A program made the position numbers and the translations under genes. From contig NZ_CP049017.1 in NCBI RefSeq assembly GCF_014236795.1, positions 4,132,001 through 4,196,000 of the forward strand: DNA of 64,000 nt. The letters run 5' to 3'. Below the pieces are notes generated by a model. It was not told where the DNA came from. It saw only the letters and a list, made by a program, of their open reading frames with translations, and did not search any database. Positions within the stretch are counted from its first letter, which is position 1. The number at the start of each line of letters is the position of its first letter. The stretch comes from Xanthomonas theicola (GTDB lineage Bacteria > Pseudomonadota > Gammaproteobacteria > Xanthomonadales > Xanthomonadaceae). Positions 40,525 to 50,912 of this stretch are shown one piece after another.

Positions 40525-42582
40525 ATGCCTGTCCTTTTCCGCTGCGTGGCCGCCGCCGTGCTGTCGCTGTCCGTGGCGTCGGCCGGGCCTGCGCTCGCCG
40601 TGCAGGCCGCCAGCGACACCAGCGACATCCTGCGCTTCCAGATCCGCGAAGGCCACAACGACAACCTGTTCTACCGGCACGGGCCGGTCGCCGCGCATGC
40701 GCTGCTGACCTCCGGCACGCAACCGCGGCTGCTGGCCGCGTTCCCGGCCGGCAACAGCGGCGCGGGGCTGTGGTTCGAGGCCAGCGCCACGCCGGTGCAG
40801 TGGCAGGCCCAGAGCGAGCTGCGCGAACTGGTCCGCGCCGACGCGCGCGGGCGCACCTTGCGCGGCGTCGCGCTGGAGGCCAGCAGCGACGCGGCCACGC
40901 TCACGGTGCGCGAGGCGGTGCTGGGCAGCGTCCGCGTGCTGCGCGACTTCCAGGCGCTGGGCAAGCGCCCGGACGCGGTGGCTGCCGCGCCGCTGCGCGA
41001 CGGCCGGCGCCTGCGCTGGGCGCGCGACCGGCTCGACGGCGCACCCGGCTATGCGCTGGAACTGGAGGTGCTCGACGGCCGCATCGACGCGCCCGCCGGC
41101 CAGCCGGTCGTGCTGCATGCGCCGCCGGGCAAGCCGTTGCGGGTGCGCTTCAGCGCGCTGACCGGAGAGACGCCGCTGACCCCGCTGGACGCGGCGCAGC
41201 TGTTCGCAGCGGGCGCCGGCAGCGATCCGCGCAGCCGCCAGGCGCTGTCCTTCCTGAGCTACCGCGAGAAGCTGCTGGCCGGCTCCTGGCGCTTCGACAC
41301 CTATTTCGGCCGCGACACGCTGATGTCGCTGCAGCTGCTGCTGCCGGCGCTGGCGCCGGACGCGGTGGAGGCCGGGCTGGGCGCGGTGCTGGCGCGGCTG
41401 GACGGCGACGGCGAGGTCGCGCACGAGGAGGCCATCGGCGAATTCGCGGTGCTGCGCCATCGGCAGCGCGACGGGCGCGACGATGCCACGCCGCTCTACG
41501 ACTACGGCATGGTCGACGACGACTTCATGCTGGCGCCGGTGGCGGCCGCGTGGCTGCTGGACAGTGCCGATGGCCGCGCACGCGCCGCCGCGTTCCTGGC
41601 CCGCACCACGCCCGCCGGCGAGTCCTACGGCGCGGCGCTGGCGCGCAACCTGTCGTGGGTGGTGGAACGCAGCGCGGCGTTCGCCGAGACGCCGCGCTGG
41701 GACCGACTGATCGCCCTGCAGCCTGGCCACGACGCCGGGCAGTGGCGCGACAGCGAACACGGGCTGGGCGGCGGCCGCTATGCCTACGACGTCAACGCGG
41801 TGTTCGTGCCGGCGGCGCTACGGGCGATCGCGCGGCTGCAGGCGCAGGGCCTGTTGCGGCCCTACCTGGGCGCCGAGCAGGCGCAGCGCCTGCAGCGCGC
41901 CGCGGGCTTCGCCGAACGCTGGCAGCGGCATGCGCCGGTCCTGTTCGCGGTCGAACGCCCGCCCGCGCAGGCGCGCGCCGCGGTCGGCGACTACGCGCGC
42001 GTGGCCGGCGTGGATCCGGCGCCGGCGCTGGCGGCCTTGCCGCGCACGCCGCTGCGCTTCGCCGCGCTGGCGCTGGACGCCGACGGGCGGCCGTTGCCGG
42101 TGCTGCATTCGGACGGCGGCTTCGCGCTGCTGATGCTGGACCCTTCGGCGGCCGAGCTCGACGCGTTGGTGGCCACGCTGCTGCGCCCGTTCCCGGCAGG
42201 GTTGATGACCGACATCGGGCTGCTGGTCGCCAATCCCGCCTATGCCCCGGCGCTGCAGCCGCAGTTTGGTGCCGACGCGTATCACGGCACCGTGGTCTGG
42301 TCGTGGCAGCAGGCGGTGCTGGCCGCGGGCCTGGAGCGCCAGTTGCAGCGCCCCGACCTGCCGGCGGCCACCCGCACGCGCCTGCTGGACGCACGCCAGC
42401 GGCTGTGGACGGCGATCGATGCGGCGCATGCGGTGCGCACCTCGGAGCTGTGGACGTGGACCTATGCCGATGGCCGCTACGCGGTGCGCGCGTTCGGCCA
42501 GGCGCACGGCGACGCGGACGAATCCAATGCCGCGCAGTTGTGGAGCACGGTGTTCCTGGCGCTGCGGCCACCGGCGCCGTAG
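40525..42582 (+). CDS. Exported six-hairpin glycosidase-like protein
   Basis: This 685-residue protein has a signal peptide (about 1-25, PALA). An N-terminal beta-rich part (about 30-230) is followed by an (alpha/alpha)6-type region with FGRDTL (261-266), GDGEVAHEE (294-302), DYGMVDDDF (326-334), and QWRDSEHGLGGGRYAYDVNA (406-425). The pattern resembles GH63/GH15-like and amylo-alpha-1,6-glucosidase-like enzymes, in which Asp/Glu in such loops do catalysis. I cannot place it in a named family. GAGGAG precedes the ATG, and the gap to the receptor is 16 bases, so they are co-expressed. A periplasmic role in cutting an imported oligosaccharide is inferred. Confidence 0.72.
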   Translation: MPVLFRCVAAAVLSLSVASAGPALAVQAASDTSDILRFQIREGHNDNLFYRHGPVAAHALLTSGTQPRLLAAFPAGNSGAGLWFEASATPVQWQAQSELRELVRADARGRTLRGVALEASSDAATLTVREAVLGSVRVLRDFQALGKRPDAVAAAPLRDGRRLRWARDRLDGAPGYALELEVLDGRIDAPAGQPVVLHAPPGKPLRVRFSALTGETPLTPLDAAQLFAAGAGSDPRSRQALSFLSYREKLLAGSWRFDTYFGRDTLMSLQLLLPALAPDAVEAGLGAVLARLDGDGEVAHEEAIGEFAVLRHRQRDGRDDATPLYDYGMVDDDFMLAPVAAAWLLDSADGRARAAAFLARTTPAGESYGAALARNLSWVVERSAAFAETPRWDRLIALQPGHDAGQWRDSEHGLGGGRYAYDVNAVFVPAALRAIARLQAQGLLRPYLGAEQAQRLQRAAGFAERWQRHAPVLFAVERPPAQARAAVGDYARVAGVDPAPALAALPRTPLRFAALALDADGRPLPVLHSDGGFALLMLDPSAAELDALVATLLRPFPAGLMTDIGLLVANPAYAPALQPQFGADAYHGTVVWSWQQAVLAAGLERQLQRPDLPAATRTRLLDARQRLWTAIDAAHAVRTSELWTWTYADGRYAVRAFGQAHGDADESNAAQLWSTVFLALRPPAP

Positions 42583-42738
42583 CGATCGGAATTCGGGATT
42601 CGGGATAAGCGTATCCGCGATGCGCGTCACCGCGATGGCTTTTGAGGCCGTGCCGCAGCACGCATCCCGCGCTGGCCTTCCTGCCAGCGCGATGGAATCG
42701 GCTGTTCCGAGTCCCCAGTCCCGAGTCCCGACCGGGCT
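42583..42738. repeat. Spacer with degenerate GATTCGGG / GAGTCCC repeats
   Basis: Between the converging glycosidase-like gene and ntrC lie two degenerate heptamer clusters: ATTCGGGATTCGGG near 42590 and GAGTCCCCAGTCCCGAGTCCC near 42710. They face each other as inverted copies and could fold into a bidirectional hairpin. No gene is present. Confidence 0.5.
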
Positions 42739-44163
<1,425 letters not shown>

Positions 44164-44173
44164 CGGGATGTTC

Positions 44174-45205
44174 CTATGCGGGTTCCACCGCGGCCAGCGG
44201 CAGCAGCAGGGTGAAGACGGTATGCCCGGGACGGGAGCGGAAGCTCAGCGACCCGGCGTGCTCGCGCGCCACCTGCTGCGCCAGCGCCAGGCCCAGTCCG
44301 CTGCCGTCGGCGCGGCCGCTGACCAGCGGCAGAAACAGGTGTTCGGCCAGTTCCTCCGGCACGCCGCGGCCGTCGTCGACGATCTCCAGGCGCAGGCCGC
44401 GCGCATGCACGCGGTCGCGGATGCGTTGACCGTGCTCGACGCGGGTGCGCAAGGTCACCTGCGCAGCGCCGGCCTGGATCGCGTTGCGGACCAGGTTCCA
44501 CACCGCCTGGGTCAGGCGGTCGGCATCGCCGAGGAATTCGGGGATGCTCGGGTCGTAATCGCGCTGCAGGCGCACCGACCAGCCGCCCTCGTTCTCGGCC
44601 AGGCGCAACACCCGCTCCAGCACCGCATGGATGTTGAGCATGGCGTGCGGCCGCGCCGGCGCCGGCGACAGCAACTGGTCGAGCAAGCTGTTAAGCCGCT
44701 CGATCTCCGCGCCGATCAGCTCGATCAGCTCGCGCTCGTCCTCGTCGCGGTGCTGCGCGCGCCGCGCCAGCAACTGCGCGGCGCCCTTGAGCCCGGCCAG
44801 CGGATTGCGCAGCTCGTGGGCCAGCCCCTTCAGCGCCGCGCCGAGCGCGTTGGGCAGCGCCTGGGCCGGGTCCAGGGAGGGAAATTCATCGACCGGGTGG
44901 GCCTCCAGCAACCAGCCGTCGGCATCCAGCCGCGACAGCCAGCCTTCGGCGAAGCGCGGCGCCTCGCCGGGAATGGCCAGCGCCATGCGGTGCAGGCGCA
45001 GCACGTCGCGGCCGTCGTTGAGCAGGAACCGCGCCAGTGCATCGCCTTGTACCTCCAGCGAGGCCAGCGGCTGGTCGAGCAGGCGCCGCACGCTGACCCC
45101 GAGCCAGCGCGCGAACGCCGGATTGGCGCCGAGCAGGCGGCCGTCGGCATCGGCCCAGGCCACTGGGGTGCCCAGAGCGTCGAGCGGCGGCGAGGTCATG
45201 CCCAT
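44174..45205 (-). CDS. ntrB: Nitrogen regulation sensor histidine kinase NtrB
   Basis: The 343-residue soluble kinase has a PAS domain at about 8-100 (GTPVAWADADGRLLGANPAF), a dimerisation/phospho-acceptor segment HELRNPLAG (H130) and an HATPase_c domain (VWNLVRNAIQAGA, VDDGRGVPEE, GSGLGLALAQ). It phosphorylates NtrC, and PII (glnK, 46994) is the expected controller. ATG 45205 or ATG 45199 is the start. A perfect 8+8-bp NtrC-type palindrome overlaps the first of these, so autoregulation is likely. Confidence 0.94.
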   Translation of the reverse strand: MGMTSPPLDALGTPVAWADADGRLLGANPAFARWLGVSVRRLLDQPLASLEVQGDALARFLLNDGRDVLRLHRMALAIPGEAPRFAEGWLSRLDADGWLLEAHPVDEFPSLDPAQALPNALGAALKGLAHELRNPLAGLKGAAQLLARRAQHRDEDERELIELIGAEIERLNSLLDQLLSPAPARPHAMLNIHAVLERVLRLAENEGGWSVRLQRDYDPSIPEFLGDADRLTQAVWNLVRNAIQAGAAQVTLRTRVEHGQRIRDRVHARGLRLEIVDDGRGVPEELAEHLFLPLVSGRADGSGLGLALAQQVAREHAGSLSFRSRPGHTVFTLLLPLAAVEPA

Positions 45206-45223
45206 TGCACTAATGTAGTGCAA
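45205..45223 (-). promoter_or_regulatory. NtrC-type operator at the ntrB start
   Basis: TTGCACTAATGTAGTGCAA is a perfect 8-bp inverted repeat with a 3-base centre. Its TGCACTA-N3-TAGTGCA core closely matches the enterobacterial NtrC site (TGCACTAAAATGGTGCA, from memory). It overlaps the possible ntrB start codon, a position suited to repression. Confidence 0.78.
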
Positions 45224-45510
45224 AGGCGGATGGGGAGTGTTGAACGCCCGGCAGCGTGGGACGCACGCCGGAACAGGCCGGCCACGCGGGCCGGCGCCGA
45301 GGCGCGGCCTGTCGCGGCCACCGCCGCCAGCGGGCACGAGGCGCCGCGGGCAACGGAGAAGAAAAGAATTGGGGGTCGGGCGAGGCTAGCGGCCACGCGG
45401 GGATACCTCGATCGCTGGGAAACTGCCGTCGTTCCGCCCCAAGGAGCGACGGCGATGGCCTCTGACCGCCACGGCCGGCAGGCACCGGACGCGGGCGGGA
45501 TTGCCGCAGC

Positions 45511-45535
45511 GGCCCGCGACGCGAGGTCGCGGGCC
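45511..45535 (-). terminator. Hairpin after amtB
   Basis: GGCCCGCGAC / GTCGCGGGCC form a perfect 10-bp stem around a 5-base loop, eight bases beyond the amtB stop on the minus strand. No long T-run follows. The rest of the spacer to ntrB (45224-45510) shows nothing else of note. Confidence 0.6.
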
Positions 45536-45543
45536 GGTCAGGC

Positions 45544-46974
45544 TCAGGACTCGTACGCGGCTTCGCCGTGCGAGGTGATGTCCAGGCCCTCGCGCTCGGC
45601 GTCTTCCGCCACCCGCAGGCCGAACACCAGCTTGGCGACCAGGAAGCCGACGACCGAGACCACGCCGATCCAGACCACGGTCACGCCCACGCCGGTGGCC
45701 TGCACCAGCACCTGGTGGCCCATGGTCACGCCTTCGGCGTAGCCGGCGCCGCCCAGGGCCTTGTCGGTGAACACGCCGGTCAGGATCGCGCCGACGATGC
45801 CGCCCACGCCGTGCACGCCGAACACGTCCAGCGTGTCGTCGGCGTTGAGCAGCTTCTTCAGCCCGGTCACGCCCCACACGCAGATCGTGCCGACCGCCAC
45901 GCCGATGGCGATCGCGCCGAAGGGACCGACGGTGCCCGCGGCCGGGGTGATGCCGACCAGACCGGCGACCATGCCCGAGGCCACGCCCAGCGCCGAGGAC
46001 TTGCCCTTGACCAGCTTCTCGACCAGCGACCAGGCCAGCACCGCGGCCGCGGTGGCCAGCAAGGTGTTGAGGAAGGCCAGCGCCGCGGTGGCGTTGGCTT
46101 CCAGCGCCGAGCCGGCGTTGAAGCCGAACCAGCCCACCCACAGCAGCGAGGCGCCGACGAAGGTCAGGGTCACGTTGTGCGGCTTGAGCGCGGTCTGGCC
46201 GAAGCCGATGCGCTTGCCGACGAAGTAGGACCCGACCAGGCCGGCGATACCGGCATTGATGTGCACCACGGTGCCGCCCGCGAAGTCCAGCGCGCCCTTG
46301 GTGAACAGGAAGCCCGGCGCCGACCACACCATGTGCGCCAGCGGCAGGTAGCCGAAGGTGAACCAGATGACGACGAACAGCAACACCGCGGCGAACTTCA
46401 CGCGCTCGGCGAAGGCGCCGACGATCAGCGCGCCGGTGATCCCGGCGAAGGTCAGCTGGAAGGCGACGAACACGTACTCCGGCAGCTTGAAGCCTTTGGA
46501 GAAGGTATCGGCCAGGGTGGTGGCGTCCACGCCGTGCAGCAGCGCTTTGCCGAATGTGCCGACGAACGGGCCGCCGTCGGCGAATGCCAGGCTGTAGCCG
46601 TACAGCACCCACAGCACCGCGATCAGCGAGAACACCACGCCGACCTGGATCAGCACCGACAGCACGTTCTTGGCGCGCACCATGCCGCCATAGAACAGCG
46701 CCAGGCCCGGCACCACCATCAGCAGCACCAGCAGCGTGGAGGTCAGCATCCAGGCGACGTCGCCCTTGTCCACGACCGGCGCGGCGGGGGCCGCCGCGGC
46801 AGGCGGCGCCGGCGGGGTCAGTTGTTCGGTGACCACGTCCGGGGTCGGCGCCGGGCTCACTTCGGCCTGGGCGAAGGCCGTGGCAGGCACGCCCACCGCC
46901 ATCGCGCCGACCAGCATCAGCATGCATACCACGTAGAACCGGGCCTTCCACCCGGAGAAAAGACGTGTCTTCAT
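45544..46974 (-). CDS. amtB: Ammonium transporter (Amt/Rh family)
   Basis: This inner-membrane ammonium channel has 476 residues. A cleavable-type signal (to AFAQA), a Pro/Ala-rich periplasmic segment (about 38-68) and then eleven predicted membrane spans are seen, with family signatures FYGGMVRAKN, GFAERVKF-like AFAERVKFAAVLLF, VVHINAGIAGLVGSY and FGVHGVGGIVGA. The twin-His pore residues fall in VHIN and VHGV. It is 19 bases downstream of glnK; PII binding would close the channel when nitrogen is ample. Confidence 0.95.
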   Translation of the reverse strand: MKTRLFSGWKARFYVVCMLMLVGAMAVGVPATAFAQAEVSPAPTPDVVTEQLTPPAPPAAAAPAAPVVDKGDVAWMLTSTLLVLLMVVPGLALFYGGMVRAKNVLSVLIQVGVVFSLIAVLWVLYGYSLAFADGGPFVGTFGKALLHGVDATTLADTFSKGFKLPEYVFVAFQLTFAGITGALIVGAFAERVKFAAVLLFVVIWFTFGYLPLAHMVWSAPGFLFTKGALDFAGGTVVHINAGIAGLVGSYFVGKRIGFGQTALKPHNVTLTFVGASLLWVGWFGFNAGSALEANATAALAFLNTLLATAAAVLAWSLVEKLVKGKSSALGVASGMVAGLVGITPAAGTVGPFGAIAIGVAVGTICVWGVTGLKKLLNADDTLDVFGVHGVGGIVGAILTGVFTDKALGGAGYAEGVTMGHQVLVQATGVGVTVVWIGVVSVVGFLVAKLVFGLRVAEDAEREGLDITSHGEAAYES

Positions 46975-46993
46975 GAACGGCTCCAAGGTGGGG

Positions 46994-47668
<675 letters not shown>

Positions 47669-49078
47669 TCAGTTGGCGTAATACAGCTGGTACTCCAGCG
47701 GGTGCGTTGCGGCGCGGAATTTGGTCACTTCCTGCATCTTCAGCGCGATGTAGCCGTCGATGAAGTCGTCGCTGAACACACCGCCGGCCTTCAGGAACTC
47801 GCGGTCGGCGTCGAGCGCTTCCAGCGCCTGGTCGAGGCTGGAGCACACCTGCGGGATCTTCTTCTCTTCTTCCGGCGGCAGATCGTACAGATCCTTGTCG
47901 CTGGGCGCGCCCGGGTCGATCTGGTTCTTGATGCCGTCCAGGCCGGCCATCATCAGTGCCGCGAAGGTCAGGTAGCCGGACTGCAACGGATCCGGGAAAC
48001 GGATCTCGATGCGCCGCGCCTTGGGGTTGGACACCCATGGAATGCGGCACGAGGCCGAGCGGTTGCGCGCCGAGTAGGCCAGCATCACCGGCGCCTCGAA
48101 GCCCGGGACCAGGCGCTTGTAGCTGTTGGTGCCGGAGTTGGCGAAGGCGTTGATCGCCTTGGCGTGCTTGAAGATGCCGCCGATGTACCACAGCGCCAGC
48201 TGCGACAGGCCGCCGTAGCCGTCGCCGGAGAACAGGTTGGTGCCGCCCTTGGCCAGCGACTGGTGTACGTGCATGCCCGAGCCGTTGTCGCCGACGATCG
48301 GCTTGGGCATGAAGGTCGCGGTCTTGCCGTTGCGGTAGGCCACGTTCTTGATGATGTACTTCATCATCATCAGTTCGTCGGCCTTCTTCACCAGCGAGTT
48401 GAACTTGGTGCCGATCTCGCACTGGCCTGCGGTGGCCACTTCGTGGTGGTGCACCTCGACCTCGATGCCGACCTGCTCCAGGGTCTTGCACATTTCTGCG
48501 CGCAGGTCCTGCAGCGAGTCGGTCGGCGGCACCGGGAAGTAGCCGCCCTTGACCGCCGGGCGATAGCCGCTGTTGCCGCCTTCGATCTTGCTGCCGCTGC
48601 TCCACGCTGCTTCTTCCGAATCGATCTTGAAGAAGGTATGGCCCATGTCGTTGCCGAAGCGCACACCGTCGAAGATGAAGAATTCCGGCTCCGGGCCGAA
48701 GAACGCCTGGTCGGCGATGCCGCTGGACTTGAGATAGGCCTCGGCGCGCTTGGCCACGCCGCGCGGATCGCGGTCGTAGCTCTGCATGGTGGCCGGGTCG
48801 AGGATGTCGCAGGTCAGGACCAGGGTCGGATCGGCCATGAACGGATCGACGAACGCGGTGTCGGTGTCGGGCAGCAGGACCATGTCCGATTCGTTGATGC
48901 CCTTCCAGCCCGCGATCGAGCTGCCGTCGAACATCTTGCCCTCCTCGAACAGCGCCGGCTCGATGATGCTGGCGGGGAAGGTCACATGCTGCTGCACGCC
49001 GCGCATATCGACGAACCGCAGGTCGACGAACTCGACCTTGTTGTCCTTGACGAGTTTCTCAATATTTTCCGCAGACAT
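47669..49078 (-). CDS. glnA: Glutamine synthetase type I
   Basis: This enzyme makes glutamine from glutamate, ammonia and ATP. The 469-residue product has [48 protein letters not shown] and the adenylylation-site tyrosine in DLYDLPPEE (Y398), so activity is adjustable by GlnE. The start at 49078 gives [12 protein letters not shown]. Upstream are a consensus sigma-54 promoter and an NtrC palindrome. It is divergent from uppP. Confidence 0.97.
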   Translation of the reverse strand: MSAENIEKLVKDNKVEFVDLRFVDMRGVQQHVTFPASIIEPALFEEGKMFDGSSIAGWKGINESDMVLLPDTDTAFVDPFMADPTLVLTCDILDPATMQSYDRDPRGVAKRAEAYLKSSGIADQAFFGPEPEFFIFDGVRFGNDMGHTFFKIDSEEAAWSSGSKIEGGNSGYRPAVKGGYFPVPPTDSLQDLRAEMCKTLEQVGIEVEVHHHEVATAGQCEIGTKFNSLVKKADELMMMKYIIKNVAYRNGKTATFMPKPIVGDNGSGMHVHQSLAKGGTNLFSGDGYGGLSQLALWYIGGIFKHAKAINAFANSGTNSYKRLVPGFEAPVMLAYSARNRSASCRIPWVSNPKARRIEIRFPDPLQSGYLTFAALMMAGLDGIKNQIDPGAPSDKDLYDLPPEEEKKIPQVCSSLDQALEALDADREFLKAGGVFSDDFIDGYIALKMQEVTKFRAATHPLEYQLYYAN

Positions 49079-49118
49079 CGATGAAACCTCGGGTGGTGAA
49101 TGACTTGCACGGTGAAGA

Positions 49119-49133
49119 GCAATCGGCGTGCCA
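49119..49133 (-). promoter_or_regulatory. Sigma-54 promoter of glnA
   Basis: On the minus strand the sequence is TGGCACGCCGATTGC, exactly the TGGCACG-N4-TTGC consensus, with the -12 GC at 49119-49120. The expected transcript start is near 49108, giving a leader of about 30 bases before ATG 49078. Confidence 0.88.
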
Positions 49134-49225
49134 ACTGCGATGGATTCACAAGTCCTTGATTTTGGTGAAGGCAGCACGTCAACGGGGCGAGATCGATGCA
49201 CCAAATCGATTCACTGGCTACTTTC

Positions 49226-49242
49226 CGCACCAGAGTGGTGCT
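49226..49242. promoter_or_regulatory. NtrC enhancer site upstream of glnA
   Basis: GCACC-AGAGT-GGTGC (49227-49241) fits the NtrC consensus GCACC-N5-GGTGC perfectly. It is about 100 bases upstream of the sigma-54 promoter, the usual enhancer distance. A weaker half-site TGCACC lies at about 49196. The perfect site is 57 bases before the uppP start on the other strand. Confidence 0.78.
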
Positions 49243-49298
49243 TGAGGCAATGTTCTATCCTTGCCCGGTTCTCCTTCCCACGAGCTGCCCCCCCTCCC

Positions 49299-50090
49299 AT
49301 GAGCGACATGTTTTCCGCCCTGCTGCTGGGCCTCCTCGAAGGCCTGACCGAATTCCTGCCGGTCTCCAGCACCGGCCACCTGCTGATCGCCGAGCAATGG
49401 CTCGGCCGCCGCTCCGACTTCTTCAACATCGTGATCCAGGCCGGTGCGATCCTGGCCACCACCCTGGTGTTCCGGCAGAAGCTGTGGTCACTGGCCACCG
49501 GGCTTGGCGACCGCGCCAATCGCGGCTATGTGTTCAAGCTGGGCACCGCGTTCCTGGTCACCGCGGTGGTCGGCCTGGCGGTGCGCAGGGCCGGCTGGCA
49601 GCTGCCGGAAACGGTGCAGCCGGTGGCCTGGGCACTGGTGATCGGCGGTGTGTGGATGCTGGTGGCCGAGCACTTTGCCGGCAAGTTGCCCGAGCGCGAC
49701 GTGGTCACGTGGAAGGTCGCCATCGCGGTGGGCCTGGCGCAGGTGGTGGCCGGCGTGTTCCCCGGCACCTCGCGCTCGGCCGCGACGATCTTCGTGGCGA
49801 TGCTGCTGGGCCTGAGCAAGCGCGCGGCCGCGGCCGACTTCGCCTTCATGGTCGGCATTCCGACCATGTTCGCGGCCAGCGGCTACTCGTTCCTGGAACT
49901 GTACAAGGACGGCGCGCTGGGCAGCGAGGACTGGGGCGAGGTGGCCATCGCCTTCGCCGCCGCGGTGCTGAGCGGCTTCGCGGTGGTGAAGTGGCTGCTG
50001 GGCTACATCAAGTCGCACCGCTTCACCGCCTTCGCTGTGTATCGCATCGTGCTGGGTGCGGCGTTGTTGCTGTGGCTGCCGGCGGCCTGA
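49299..50090 (+). CDS. uppP: Undecaprenyl-diphosphatase
   Basis: This integral-membrane phosphatase recycles undecaprenyl carrier for cell-wall synthesis and gives bacitracin tolerance. The 263-residue product has LEGLTEFLPVSSTGHL (about 12-27) and PGTSRSAAT, the two catalytic signatures of the BacA family, and about eight membrane spans. Start ATG 49299 (MSDMFSALLLG) is chosen; an internal ATG three codons on is possible. It is divergent from glnA, with the nitrogen control sites in the shared spacer. Confidence 0.94.
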   Translation: MSDMFSALLLGLLEGLTEFLPVSSTGHLLIAEQWLGRRSDFFNIVIQAGAILATTLVFRQKLWSLATGLGDRANRGYVFKLGTAFLVTAVVGLAVRRAGWQLPETVQPVAWALVIGGVWMLVAEHFAGKLPERDVVTWKVAIAVGLAQVVAGVFPGTSRSAATIFVAMLLGLSKRAAAADFAFMVGIPTMFAASGYSFLELYKDGALGSEDWGEVAIAFAAAVLSGFAVVKWLLGYIKSHRFTAFAVYRIVLGAALLLWLPAA

Positions 50091-50248
50091 GGCGGCCGGA
50101 CCCTTTGTCCCCCCAACCGGAAGCGGGCTAGCGGCTGCTCCCTGCTTCCAGCGGGGCACCTTCCCCTTTTTCGGGCAAGGGTGCCCGCAGGGGCGGCTGA
50201 GGGAACGGCACGCTCAAATCCGTGAGACGTTTCGCATCGAAGAACCTT

Positions 50249-50266
50249 CCCCCCCCCCCCCCCCCC
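50249..50266. repeat. Homopolymer run of 18 C
   Basis: Eighteen consecutive C residues stand between uppP and the YbhB-like pseudogene. Read on the minus strand the run would add a poly-glycine stretch just past the normal C-terminus of the YbhB-like product. Such tracts are prone to slippage and to sequencing error. Confidence 0.85.
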
Positions 50267-50284
50267 GCTCTCCCGAGGGGGTGG

Positions 50285-50891
50285 GGCCTGAGCGAGGGCG
50301 GGTTTCAGGCTGTACGTACCGTGCAGGCTGGCCTTGCCCAGCACGTGGCCCTGCATCGCGCGCAGCGCATCGGCGGCGGCGAAGCGCACGGTAATGCCAA
50401 CGTGGCCACGTCCAGCGCGAAAACAAGCGGAAAAAATAGCGGTGCAGGTGCAGGTCGTTGGCCGGCGGGTACGGGCCGTCGTAGTCGCCGCCCATCTCGG
50501 CATCGCCGACGAACCAGCCGGTATAGCCGTTCAAGCCCTACCGCGCGCCGGGCACGCCGGGCGGTTGCCGCTTGCCCTTGGCGACGCCGCCGTCGCTGGC
50601 GCTGCCTTCGGCGATCGCGCGGACCTCGGCCGGAATCTCAACGGCAGCCCAACACACCAAATTGGTGCGCAACTGTTCGAACGGGATCTGCACGTCGTCG
50701 CGGCCGACCACGGCGGCCATGGTCGGCACGTCCGGATCGATGCACAGCAGCACGAACGAAGCGGTGCCGGCCGGGACATCGTCCCAGGCCAGGTGCGGAT
50801 TGCGGTTGGCGGCGAAGCCGTCGGCCCGGCCGATCGCGTCGCGCGCCGCGATCGGCTGGCCGGGTTGGATGCTGTCACTGCGCAGGCGCAT
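50285..50891 (-). pseudogene. YbhB/YbcL (Raf-kinase-inhibitor-like) family protein, broken
   Basis: From ATG 50891: MRLRSDSIQPGQPIAARDAI, NPHLAWDDVPAGTASFVLLC, IDPDVPTMAAVV and GKRQPPGVPGAR, then TAG at 50538-50540. The same frame continues past the stop with GLNGYTGWFVGDAEMGGDYD and HLHRYFFRLF. Two further shifts are needed to reach DALRAMQGHVLGKASLHGTY. This is the PEBP fold in order, with one stop and two shifts. The open first part (117 residues) lacks the conserved C-terminal strands. Confidence 0.78.
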
Positions 50892-50912
50892 GCGAAAACT
50901 CCTGTGGGGAAA

